Part shown: positions 19,609 through 29,171 of the stretch, piece by piece | How the letters are laid out: each line of letters begins with the position of its first letter | Position numbering within the stretch: the stretch's first letter is position 1 | Assembly: GCA_001725945.1 (NCBI GenBank) | Contig: LRMT01000187.1 | Span: 1-34,886, forward strand | Source of the DNA: Cupriavidus sp. UYMMa02A | Lineage (GTDB): Bacteria; Pseudomonadota; Gammaproteobacteria; Burkholderiales; Burkholderiaceae | Length of the DNA stretch: 34,886 bases | Reading direction: 5' to 3' | Program-made: the position numbers and the translations under genes | The notes under the pieces: model-generated | What the model saw: only the letters and a program-made list of their open reading frames with translations | What the model was told of the DNA's origin: nothing | Databases searched by the model: none

Positions 19609-19729
19609 GGACGAATGCTGCGCTCAATTGCAAATAAGAGAAGCCTTCTCCTTTTTGTCCCCGCGGCGAAAAAATGCAACCGAAGGAGGAGACCCACATA
19701 TCGCGAGGCTCGCATTGAATGCAAGCGCC

Positions 19730-20000
19730 TCAGTAACGCAGACGCTCCTTACGCTCGTGAAGAGCGACTTTGTCTACCTCGTCCTTCGCCGCCTTCGCCG
19801 CTCGTGCTGCATCAACATACTCGCCCGGGCACCGACACGCCACTGGAATGCTGCCAGCGTTCAAGCAAAGTACCTGAGCCAAGTGTGATTGGCTCAGTTC
19901 GAGCTTGAACTATATTGCCGATTATCTCAAATCGTTCCCTATCCAACGTTACCTGATTGCTCTCCACAGTTGCGCGTCCCTGTGTTCGACGGTTAGCCAT
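19730..20000 (-). CDS. Small hypothetical protein (one frameshift)
   Basis: From ATG 20000 the minus strand reads MANRRTQGRATVESNQVTLD, then RERFEIIGNIVQARTEPITL. A shift near 19822 leads to GEYVDAARAAKAAKDEVDKV and the end ERKERLRY at 19732. The second half is Ala/Lys/Glu rich and helical. Total is about 89 residues. I do not recognise a family. Protein-like composition on both sides of the shift is the only support; no good ribosome site is seen. Confidence 0.4.
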
Positions 20001-20138
20001 TCCGGGTCGACCCGTGAGACAGGACGCAATTGGTAGATGTCCATGACCGTAACTGGCTCCCGGCAAGGAGGTGAAAGCCTGTCTTGCTGAAAATTCTAGG
20101 AACCAGCACCGGGTGAGGGCCAGCGCCGGCGCACCCTA

Positions 20139-20202
20139 CCCTTCATTCGATCTCCACGTCGGACCACCGGACTTACGCCACTACCACCGCCCTTCATTCG
20201 AT
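20139..20202 (+). repeat. 13-bp direct repeat pair
   Basis: CCCTTCATTCGAT occurs at 20139-20151 and again at 20190-20202, start to start 51 nt. It lies in a gene-free stretch between the small hypothetical gene and the palindrome at 20319. Confidence 0.5.
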
Positions 20203-20318
20203 GCAAAGGCGAAAACGCACTGCGGCGGCCACGCGAACGCAGCTTCCGTTGTGTCCTGCCAGGCAGCCCGGCATGTTCGCCGCGGCGACTTCCGCCGGCA
20301 TGGTGCATTCGCCACTTC

Positions 20319-20342
20319 TGACCCCCACTTAAGTGGGGGTCA
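20319..20342. repeat. Perfect 24-bp palindrome
   Basis: TGACCCCCACTT is followed directly by its exact reverse complement. It has no loop, so it is more like a DNA-protein site or a mobile-element end than a transcription terminator. It stands about 165 nt before the CHASE-GGDEF-EAL gene. The surrounding stretch 20001-20506 has no other recognisable gene. Confidence 0.7.
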
Positions 20343-20506
20343 ACATCGAAACAATTAGCGCCAGTCAACCCCCGTCTACTATAGATTGTTAAGACATTTA
20401 AAACAGATGTTCGAATAGTCGTATCAGCCGGCAGTCCATTTTTCGTATCAGCGTTGACGACGTCGCTGCTTTGCTTAGCTGCCGTCGACATCCGGGGGAA
20501 ACAATC

Positions 20507-23500
20507 TTGCGCCAGACGCTTGAGCGCATGCTGCGCCCGCTTGGGCGCCTTGGGTCACGCACCATCACGGCGGGCACCTTGCTGCTTGGCGTGATGACGA
20601 CGGCCTCGTCTTTATGTTCTGCACCAATCTGCTGGAAAAGGACATCCGCCTGCGTTTTGAGAACGATACTGGCGACGTGATCCAGCAGATCGATACACGG
20701 ATCCGCCTCTATACCGACGTACTGGTCACCATGCAGGCGCTGTTTGGCGCCAGTGACCATGTCTCGCGTGGCGAGTTTCGCGATTTCGTCAGCGGGCTGA
20801 ACCTGCCGCAACGCTATCCTGGTTTCCAGACGCTGAACTACGCGCCGTATGTGCCGGCCGCCGAGCTCGATGCCTTCGTCGCCCGGCAGCGCAGCGATCC
20901 CATCCTGCGCGAGGCTGGCGTAACGTTCAACGTCCGTCCCCCTGGCCGACGGCCGGGCCACTTCGTCCTGACCTATGTCGAGCGCTCGACATCAACCTCG
21001 TGTCGATCGGCATCGATATGGGCGCCGAGCCACGCCGTCTTGCCGCGCTCGAGCGGGCGCGCGATACCGGCCAGTCGGTCAGCAGCGGCCGCCTGATCTT
21101 CAGCGAGGCAAAGAACCCGCACGTAGGCATCGCCCTGCGCCTGCCGGTGTATCGCAAGGTGCCGAACCTCGATTCCGTGGCAGCGCGCCGAAGCGCCTAT
21201 GTCGGCTCGGTCGGCGCCGGAATCCGGGTGAATGATCTGATGAAGGACCTGATCAGCAACGAGGACCTGCGCAGGATCCGGTTCCGCGTCTATGACGCCG
21301 GAGATTTCGCCGAGCCGGCAGTTTCCCCCTCCGCCGCCAATCTCCTCTATGACAGCGTGACAGGACTGGCCGCGCATGGCGGGGCGGCACGAGGGGATGG
21401 CAGATCCGCGCTCGGCGCGGATCTGCATGACCTGAACATGGTCGTGGTGCGGGACTTCGGCGGACGGCGCTGGGTGATCGCGTTTGCGGCCGATGCGAAA
21501 GCCATCAGTGGTCCTCAGCGTTACTTGCCGGCGCTGGTGGTGATCTCCGGCGTGATCATCAGCGTGCTGCTGAGCTGGCTGGCCTACGCGTTGTCGAGTT
21601 CGCGGGCGCGCGCCGTTGCCGTGGCCGAACAGATGACGTACAACCTGCGTGAAAGCCAGGCTGCCCTCGCCGAGGCGCAGCAGATCGCCCGCCTTGGCGA
21701 TTGGCGCATAGACCTGGAGAAAGACAGCGCGCACTTTTCCCGCGAAATGGCCCGGCTGCTCGGATGGCGCGGCGACAATCCGACCCCGGAAACGTTGTTC
21801 GAGGCGATCGACGCCGCTACCGCGCCGTGCTGCGCGAGAAAATGCAGGCTGCCTTGAAGGATCGCCTGCCATTCGAGTTCGAGTGTCCCTACCGGTCCCG
21901 GCGCGGGCGCCGCGGCTGGCTGCACCTGATCGGGCACGCGCATGGTGCGCAGGACGGCGCCGTCTTGCGGGGAACCGCGCAGAACATCAGCCAGCGCAAG
22001 TCCGCCGAGCAGGCCCAGGCGCAGGAACACCAGATCACCTTGCACCTGGCCACCGCCACCAGCGAAATCGAGATATTGGAAGATATCGTCCACACACTGC
22101 TCGAAGGCATGGACTGGGAGGCCGGCGCTTTCTGGCCCAGCGAGGATAGCCATGGGTTGAAGCTGCCGTCCGTCACCCTTGCCCGGGTCAAGGCGCTGGA
22201 GTCATGGCTCGCTGAACACCCCGATTGTCCGGCCAGTGATACGAATTTCCAGGCGCCCCAATGGTATGCAAACCGCAGCGCGCTGGCCCGGCATGGGCAT
22301 GCCAGCTGGCTCGTCGCGGGCGGTATTCGGACGGTGTTCGCCTTCCCGCTGAGCAGAGGCCACGTGACGCTTGGCATCGTCGAACTCTATTCCCGCGCAC
22401 GGCGCAGCCCGGATGCGCATGCGCTTACGATGGCGAGCGGCATTGCCAATCAGACAGGACATTATCTGCTAAGGCGCCAAGCCGAGGAGGACCTGCGCTT
22501 CATCGCTAATCACGATACCCTGACCGGCCTGCCGAACCGGCTGATGTTCAAAGCCGAGTTCGAGAAGGCGCTGACAAGCGCGCGCGCCAGCGACCAGGCC
22601 CTGCATGTCATCTTTGTCGACCTCGACGAATTCAAGGTCGTCAATGACACCATCGGCCACAACGCTGGCGACGCCGTGCTGCGCGAGATGGCCGACCGCC
22701 TACGCGAGAGCCTGCCTGACGTGGAACTGATCAGCCGCTTCGGTGGCGATGAATTCATCGTGCTGCTGGACCCCAAGGGCGATACGACGATCCTCGGCCG
22801 GACCATCGCCAGGATACAGGCTGCACTTGAGCTGGGCTTCATCGTCAATGACGCACCGATTCACATGACGGCGAGCATCGGTATCAGCTCGTTCCCCGAG
22901 GACGGCAACGACTGGCAGACCCTGCTCAAGCATGCCGACCTGGCCATGTATGGTGCCAAGCAGCTTGGCAAGAACGGCTACCAGTTCTATTGCCAGCGCA
23001 TGAGCGCGTCCCTGCAGCGGCGCATCGACATGGAGTCGCACCTGCACCGCGCGCTCGAACGGCAGGAATTCATCCTCTACTACCAGCCCCGCATTGCGCT
23101 CGATTCGGGGGCGTGCACGGCAGTCGAGGCACTCATCCGCTGGCGCCACCCGGAACTCGGTATGGTCATGCCTGCGGATTTCATTCCCTTCGCCGAGCAG
23201 AACGGCATCATTGTCGACATCGGCGCGTGGGCCCTGCGCGAAGCGTGCCGTCAGAATGCCGCATGGGTCGCGCAGGGACTGCCGCCGGTACGCGTCGCGG
23301 TCAATCTATCGGCGCGGCAGTTCGCCGACAAGTCGCTCAGGCTCACCATCATCGATGCCCTGCGACAAGCGGGCCTGCCGGGCAACCTGCTGGAGCTCGA
23401 ACTGACCGAAAGCATGGTCATGCACGATGCCGAACGGGCCGCGCGCTGGCTCTCGCGCCTGAAGCGGATAGGCGTGCGATTGGCGATCGACGACTTCGGC

Positions 23501-23833
23501 ACCGGCTACTCCTCGCTCGCCTACCTGAGCCGCTTCCCGATCGATACGGTCAAGATCGACCGCAGCTTCGTTCGCTACATACCGGAAAGCCGCAGCGACA
23601 CGCAGATTACCAGCGCAGTGATCGGGCTCGGCCACCGGCTCGGCCTGGAAGTGGTCGCCGAAGGCGTGGAAAACGAGGCGCAGCTTGAGTTCCTGCGCAG
23701 CGAAGGCTGCGACGAAGTCCAGGGCTACTACTTTAGCCATCCACTGCCGCCGGCGAAGATCACTGCGTTCCTGGCCAGCCGCATGGAGAATGGTCCCGGT
23801 TTCGAGCGGGGACCACAACCGATGCGCGCCTGA
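20507..23833 (+). CDS. CHASE-PAS-GAF-GGDEF-EAL cyclic-di-GMP protein (frameshifted)
   Basis: This is a membrane sensor that may both make and degrade c-di-GMP. The start is uncertain; TTG 20507 has GGGGGAA 7 nt upstream, and ATG 20528 is the alternative. Membrane segments (SRTITAGTLLLGVMTTA with LVFMFC, and YLPALVVISGVIISVLLSWL) flank a periplasmic CHASE domain (GFQTLNYAPYVPAAELDAFV). A PAS-like domain (AQQIARLGDWRIDLE) and a GAF-like region follow. The cyclase motif SRFGGDEFIVLL is intact, with no RxxD inhibitory site in the usual place. The phosphodiesterase motif VEALIRWRHPE and the DDFGTGYSSLAYL loop are intact. Frames change near 20602, 20985 and 21815. Total is about 1109 residues. Confidence 0.9.
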
Positions 23834-23880
23834 ACGGGTCCGGCGCGTCCTTTACGTAGTCCAACAACAAGGAGTGAATC

Positions 23881-24522
23881 ATGCGGGACCGTACCGTTGA
23901 AATCATGTGGCAGGCCATCGACGCGCTCGACTTTTCCAGGATGAAGGCCAAGCTGTTGCACCAGAAGCAGCACGCGCAGTGGACGCCGGAATCGCTGGAG
24001 TCGGCGGAGGCCGGCTACCGTCAATTCCTCAAGATGGCGGCGAAGCATCCCGGCACGCCTGCCGTTCCCGGCGAGCAGGTGGATGCGTTCTGGCATGCCC
24101 ACATCCTGGATACGAGGCGTTATGCGGGCGATTGCGAGAACATCTTTGGCTATGTTCTGCACCATGATCCGTACGTTGGCATCGATGGCCCGGAAGATGA
24201 GGCCCGCCTGTTGAAAATGGCCGCAGAGAGCGATGCGCTGAGTATGCGCGAGTTCGGCAGTCCGCTGACCTCAGCCTCTTATTGCGCTCGGGCGGCAGCG
24301 GACGAGCCCGCTTACTGTGCTCGCGAGGCGAAGGCGGCGGAACCCGTCTACTGTGCTCGAATGGCCAAGAAACCCTCGTACTGCGCGCGCATGGGCAAGG
24401 CCCTCGAACCCGCATACTTCGCTCGCGAAGTGGAGGCCAATGAAGTCGTCACCATGGAGCACTCATGTGGCGGCCGGGCGGCCTATCGCGCATTGACGTT
24501 GTCTCAGCCCGCGTCCTGCTAA
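23881..24522 (+). CDS. GRDP-like domain protein with five YCAR/YFAR repeats
   Basis: This gene is intact at 213 residues, with a strong AAGGAGT 7 nt before the ATG. Residues 1-128 resemble the conserved part of 'glycine-rich domain-containing protein-like' proteins, around VDAFWHAHILDTRRYAGDCE and FGYVLHHDPYVGIDGPEDE, with His72, His74, Cys85 and His94-His95 as possible metal or active residues. Residues 134-182 hold Tyr-Cys-Ala-Arg at 134, 145, 157 and 167 and Tyr-Phe-Ala-Arg at 179, spaced 10-12 residues and mostly preceded by Pro. The C-terminus adds HSCGG and ends in Cys. It starts 48 nt after the GGDEF-EAL gene and may be co-transcribed. Function is unknown. A leader plus repeated core could mean a modified peptide, or the repeats may be structural. 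Confidence 0.85.
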   Translation: MRDRTVEIMWQAIDALDFSRMKAKLLHQKQHAQWTPESLESAEAGYRQFLKMAAKHPGTPAVPGEQVDAFWHAHILDTRRYAGDCENIFGYVLHHDPYVGIDGPEDEARLLKMAAESDALSMREFGSPLTSASYCARAAADEPAYCAREAKAAEPVYCARMAKKPSYCARMGKALEPAYFAREVEANEVVTMEHSCGGRAAYRALTLSQPASC

Positions 24523-24719
24523 AGGCTGGCTCTGACAGGACACCATCAGGGTGCGAGGTAGACCATGGGCGCTTGCGGTAATGACGCAGTGCTGGGAACG
24601 GAGGTGCTCATAGTATAAAGAATGCGGTTCGGCGCGCCGCGGGCAGCCGTCCAAGACGACTTTCGCCGCGCCGGCACTGCAGCTGCGCGTGCGTCGTGGA
24701 CCAATAAACCGGGGATCGT

Positions 24720-26081
24720 ATGGAAAGTTTCCTGACGCAACAAGCCACGCGCAAACAGACGGTAACGGCCGGGATCACCGCATTACTCATCCTGCTGGTC
24801 TTCGCCATTGCCGTCCCCCGCGCGACCATGGCGCTGCCCGCCGTCGGCCCTTTCATGCCGATGTGCGCATTGACCGTATTCACCACGGCCGGCATCGCGA
24901 CTTTCCTGCTCGCCGCCCAGTTCACCGCGACCCGGCAGCCGGTCCTTGGCGCGCTCGGTGGCGCCTACGCCTTCACCGCGCTGGCCGTGGCTGTGCAACT
25001 GTTGACCTTTCCAGGTGTTTTCACGCCGACCGGCCTCTTAGGAGCCGGTCCGCAAAGTTCCGCCTGGATGTGGGTCTTCTGGCACGGTGGGTTTCCGTTC
25101 TTCGTGATTCTGGCCGCATTCACGCGCTATCGATTGGAGCAGGAGCCGATCGGCGCAACACGTGTCGGCCTATGGGCGTGGTTGCTGATCGGCGGACCTA
25201 TCGTGGTTGGTGCCGCACTTTGCGTGTTCGCCATTTACGGTAATCTGCCTCCCGCCCTCAAGCCGGCGACCGGAATCAGCGTATTCCCGAACGACACGAC
25301 GGCTTGGGTCACGTGGTCGCTCAACGTCGCCGCAATCATCATTGTCCTGCTGACGGGCCGCCTGCGCTCCGTGCTTGACCAGTGGCTGCTGATCGCCGTG
25401 CTGGCCTGTTTCGTCGATACCACTTTGAATTTTGTGAGCACGGCGCGATTCAGCGTTGGATGGTATGTCGCTCGGATTTTCAGTATGTTCGCGCCGGGTG
25501 TGGTGGTTTGCCTGCTCATATGGGAGGTCAACCTGCTTTACCGCAGACTCTTCGATGCCCATACGTCGTTGCTACGGATATCGGTCAGCGATGGACTGAC
25601 GGGGATCTACAACCGTGCCTATTTCGACGCGCAGTATCGCAAGGAGTTTGAACGCGCCAGACGTACGCACGCGCCCCTGTCGCTTATCCTCATCGACATC
25701 GATCATTTCAAGCAATACAACGATGCGTTTGGACATCTCAGAGGTGATGCATGCCTGGCCGCCGTGGCCAGCGCGCTTGCTGGAGTCGTCCGGCGCCCAG
25801 CCGACTTCGTCGCCCGTTACGGTGGGGAGGAATTCGTGATTGTCCTGCCCGACACGGACCTGCGCGGCGCTTTCGAGATCGCAGAACAAGCCCGCGAAGC
25901 GGTCATGCAACTGAGCCTTGAGACACCCGCTCTCGTCGGGTACGTCACGATCAGCGCCGGGTGTGCCGTGGTTGGAGCGGGCAGCCTGCTCGCGCCCGAT
26001 GATCTCGTCGGAGCCGCCGATGCGGCGTTGTATCGGGCAAAGTCCGTGGGGCGGAATCAGGTTCAGCTCGCAGTGGACTGA
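24720..26081 (+). CDS. Membrane diguanylate cyclase (MASE4-like sensor plus GGDEF)
   Basis: This intact 453-residue protein makes c-di-GMP. The first 290 residues form about eight hydrophobic segments (ITALLILLVFAIAVPRATMA, LWAWLLIGGPIVVGAALCVF and others), like the MASE4 sensor module. The GGDEF domain follows: VSDGLTGIYNRAYFDAQYRKEF, LILIDIDHFKQYNDAFGH and the active loop VARYGGEEFVIVLP. RPAD stands five residues before GGEEF and is an intact RxxD product-inhibition site. The C-terminus has ADAALYRAKSVGRNQV. A GGGGA site lies just before ATG 24720. The upstream gap (24523-24719) shows no gene. With the GGDEF-EAL gene 900 nt upstream it brackets the YCAR-repeat gene. Confidence 0.93.
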   Translation: MESFLTQQATRKQTVTAGITALLILLVFAIAVPRATMALPAVGPFMPMCALTVFTTAGIATFLLAAQFTATRQPVLGALGGAYAFTALAVAVQLLTFPGVFTPTGLLGAGPQSSAWMWVFWHGGFPFFVILAAFTRYRLEQEPIGATRVGLWAWLLIGGPIVVGAALCVFAIYGNLPPALKPATGISVFPNDTTAWVTWSLNVAAIIIVLLTGRLRSVLDQWLLIAVLACFVDTTLNFVSTARFSVGWYVARIFSMFAPGVVVCLLIWEVNLLYRRLFDAHTSLLRISVSDGLTGIYNRAYFDAQYRKEFERARRTHAPLSLILIDIDHFKQYNDAFGHLRGDACLAAVASALAGVVRRPADFVARYGGEEFVIVLPDTDLRGAFEIAEQAREAVMQLSLETPALVGYVTISAGCAVVGAGSLLAPDDLVGAADAALYRAKSVGRNQVQLAVD

Positions 26082-26525
26082 TCATCGTATTGGTCGTCCT
26101 TCTTATGCAGACTGATACAGCTGGGCTCCAAAACGCTTGTGATTCAAGGTGCTTGCAGAAGAAGCGATTTCCAGAGTAAAGCGAAACCGGAAAGCCTTGC
26201 TAGGCAATCAGCATTACATTTCGCACGTTTCGAACGATTACCCCTCGAGCGGCTGGCAGAACAGCAGCTCATGTCCGATGAATATTGGCAAGATAAGTGG
26301 CAAGCGCGACATTCAGGTCGCACTCCATATACTGTGCAACGGCGGGCAGGCCACCTGCATCAGCGAAGCCGTAGTCACCGCATGTTGCATCGCACAATTT
26401 CTTCCGGTATGATTCAGGGTCCCCCCATTCTGCGCACACCGGGCTCCGCGAGAGGCCTTCCTGCCTCACGGTCCGTGCGTCATTCCACGATTTCGTTCGC
26501 ACCTCGACAGGCTTGAGCAGCCGTC
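26082..26525. other. Spacer with no assigned gene
   Basis: A minus-strand frame from 26502 to 26269 (78 codons including stop) reads PVCAEWGDPESYRKKLCDAT, then YGFADAGGLPAVAQYMECDL. It looks protein-like but has no ribosome site and I recognise no family. Plus-strand frames here also lack support. It may be a mobile-element or gene remnant upstream of the sigma factor. Confidence 0.3.
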
Positions 26526-28554
26526 ATGTCCGCGACGATCGTCGGCCAACCTGTCGAGGAGAGTGTATTGGCAAATCCAGTTCGCGACGATTTAGCATCC
26601 CGCACGATCGCGGTCACATCAAAGACCAGCCGCCGCTCTCCAAAAAGAAAGATCCAGGCGGTCGCAACACCGCTGGACATCGCCGCCATGGCGCGCCAGG
26701 ACGAGGAGCGTCAACGCCAGATGCGCACGCTGATCGCGCTTGGCCGCGAGCGCGGCTATCTCACCCACGCGGACATCAACGATCACCTGCCTGATAACTT
26801 TACGCAACTGCTGCGATGGAGACAATCGTCAGCACGTTCAGCGACATGGGGGTCACCATATACGAGCAGGCGCCGGACGCGGACACGGTTCTGTTAAGCG
26901 ATGCCGCCCCTGCCGCGGCGTCCGACGATCAGGCGGACGAGGAAGCGGAAGCTGCATTGTCGACCGTCGATTCCGAGTTCGGCCGCACGACTGATCCGGT
27001 CCGGCTGTACATGCGCGAAATGGGCGCCAGTGAACTGCTGACTCGCGCCGGCGAAATCGAGATCGCAAAACGCATCGAAGGCGGATTGCAGGACAGAATT
27101 CAGGCGATCGCCGCGTGTCCGTCAGTCGTTTCCACGATGCTTGCTGATGTGGACCGCATAATTGCCGGCGAACTGCGTATCGACGAACTGGTCGCTGGCA
27201 TCAGCCACGACGTGAACGAAAGCGAAATAACGCTAGCATCCGATGACGTTCAAGTGGAAGCAGACGCCTCCGACGACGACCCGGACGGTGATGACGCTGA
27301 AACGGACGGTTGGGATTCGGAGAAAGCGAACGCAGTTCGCCTCGAACAACTCAAGATCGACAGTCTTGCGATTTTCGCGCGTGTGCGGGCACTGTTCGAG
27401 CAGTTGCCGGACGCCCCCGTTATCGGGAAAGCCCGTCCCGCCGCCGTTGCGCGACTGTGCTCGAAGATCCAGTGCGAACTGGCGCCGATCCGCTTTACGG
27501 CCAAGACTATCGAACGTCTGTGTGCCAGTGTGCACGAACAGGTTGCCGAGGTTCGTGCGATCGAACGCAGCATCCTCGAGATTGCCATTGACCGTTGCGG
27601 CATGCCACGCGAGGCGTTTGTCGATTCGTTCCCGGGCCACGAGACCGACCTTGAATGGAGCAGCCACATGGCGGCGACTTCGAGGCAGTTTGGCGCGTCG
27701 CTCCAGCGACACCTGCCGGCCATTCAGGCCGCCCAGCAAAAACTCATCGACATCGAGGTCAGGGTCTCGCTGCCGCTCCAGCAACTCAAGCGGATCAACC
27801 GCCAGATGAGTGCCGCGGAGTTGAAAATGCGGCAGGCCAAGCGGGAGCTGATTGAAGCGAATCTTCGTCTTGTCATTTCAATTGCCAAGAAATACGTGAA
27901 CCGTGGCATGCAGTTCCTGGATCTCATCCAGGAAGGCAATATTGGTCTGATGAAGGCGGTGGACAAGTTCGAATACCGGCGCGGCTGGAAGTTTTCGACG
28001 TACGCCACTTGGTGGGTCCGGCAGGCTGTCACGCGTGCGCTTGCCGATCAGGCGCGAACCATTCGTGTGCCGGTCCACATGATCGAGATGATCAACAAGC
28101 TGAACCGGATTTCGCGCGAATTTCGGCAACAGACCGGACAGGAAGCGCATCCCGCCGTTCTCGCCGAGCGCATGGAGATGTCCGAGGAAAAAGTGCGCAG
28201 TATCCTTAGGAGCGCGAGGCAACCTGTCTCGCTCGAGACACCTGTGGGCGACGACGCTGACGCGACGCTCGGCGACTGATTGAAGATGTCGCTGCGACTT
28301 CACCGGCTGAGGCCGCGATTCACGCGAACATGCGCGCCGCGATCGATGAGGCACTCGACGGGTTATCGCCGCGCGAGGCCAAGGTCCTGCGGATGCGATT
28401 CGGGCTCGATACGACCTCTGATCGCACGCTTGAAGAGGTCAGCAAGCAGTTCGACGTGACCCGTGAGCGGATCCGTCAGATTGAGAGCAAGGCGATGCGC
28501 AAACTGATGCACCCCAGTCGCGCCGACAAATTGAGGCCTTTTCTCGAGCGTTGA
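26526..28554 (+). CDS. rpoD: RpoD-like primary-type sigma factor, extra copy (two frameshifts)
   Basis: This is a sigma70-family factor that directs RNA polymerase. Region 1.1 begins near MRTLIALGRERGYLTHADIN and continues, after a one-base gap near 26804, with METIVSTFSDMGVTIYEQAP. Region 1.2 is DPVRLYMREMGASELLTRAG. Region 2 is intact: ANLRLVISIAKKYVNRGMQF, then KFSTYATWWVRQAVTRALAD. Region 3 has MIEMINKLNRISREF. After another gap near 28275 (DATLGD then IEDV), region 4 follows (SPREAKVLRMRFGL, VTRERIRQIESKAMRKLMHP). Total is about 676 residues. Restoring one A and one T repairs both shifts. The sequence differs from housekeeping RpoD (for example SKAMRKLMHP for the usual AKALRKLRHP), so I take it as a second, divergent RpoD. 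Confidence 0.9.
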
Positions 28555-28658
28555 GCAAAGGCGGAGGCGCGCCCCTTTCGACGCCCTGCTCCACAGCTGC
28601 AGCGATCACGCGTCGGCCTGATCGCCGCCCTGGCAGGACGCGCTCGCGGCGCAGGAAC

Positions 28659-28859
28659 TTACAGCGGCTTGATGCTCGCCGCCTGCTTCCCCTTGCCCTG
28701 CTTGACTTCAAAGCTGACCTTCTGGCCCTCCTGAAGCGATTTGAAGCCGCTTCCCTGAACCTCGGAGAAGTGCGCGAACAGGTCATCGCCGCCGTCGTCC
28801 GGCGTGATGAACCCAAAACCCTTCGCATCGTTAAACCACTTGACGGTACCTGTTGCCAT
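28659..28859 (-). CDS. Cold-shock family protein (CspA/CspD-like)
   Basis: This is a small single-stranded nucleic-acid-binding protein that melts RNA structure. The 66 residues are intact and start at ATG 28859, since MATGTVKWFNDAKGFGFITP is the standard N-terminus; the open frame continues upstream but lacks family similarity. The RNA-binding motifs KGFGFI and LFAHFSEV are present, and it ends GKGKQAASIKPL. A GGAA lies about 10 nt before the start. It is convergent with the sigma-factor gene, 104 nt apart, with no clear terminator hairpin seen. Confidence 0.95.
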   Translation of the reverse strand: MATGTVKWFNDAKGFGFITPDDGGDDLFAHFSEVQGSGFKSLQEGQKVSFEVKQGKGKQAASIKPL

Positions 28860-29171
28860 GTTCTGAATGTTCCAAGAAAGACTAGATGTTGATGACGTCG
28901 CCGGCCCCGCCAGCGTGCGGCTATCTTGTATCACAGGTACCCATTGCGGACAATCCAGTTTTTCCGAGCGAGTAGGCAATATTCATCTAGTGGCATTGCT
29001 TCTGACGCGAGCAGTCTATCTATTGATCGCCAATCCTGATCAGTGATTCAAAAAATGTGCACTCACTCATCCGCTTGCGGCCCATAAACTTGCGATCGCG
29101 GGGCGTCGCGCGATCGTCCCCGGGCGCAAGAGCGAAGGCATAAGACCTTACTGAAATGAGAGGAGACAGAG
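28860..29171. other. Divergent promoter region
   Basis: This 312-base gap lies between the divergent cold-shock and Bug-family genes. It presumably holds both promoters and a cold-shock 5' leader. I find no RNA gene and no confident -35/-10 pair. AT-rich stretches lie near 29010-29060. Confidence 0.4.

Noticed and set aside
20096..20491. 131-codon open frame on the minus strand
   Set aside because: It runs through the palindrome and the direct repeats, has Arg/Gly-rich content and shows no family likeness.
26489..26505. 17-bp sequence nearly the same as 17737-17753 (one mismatch), considered as an element end
   Set aside because: The first half at 17737 is ordinary CHASE coding sequence, and no inverted or duplicated partner was seen, so chance is likely.
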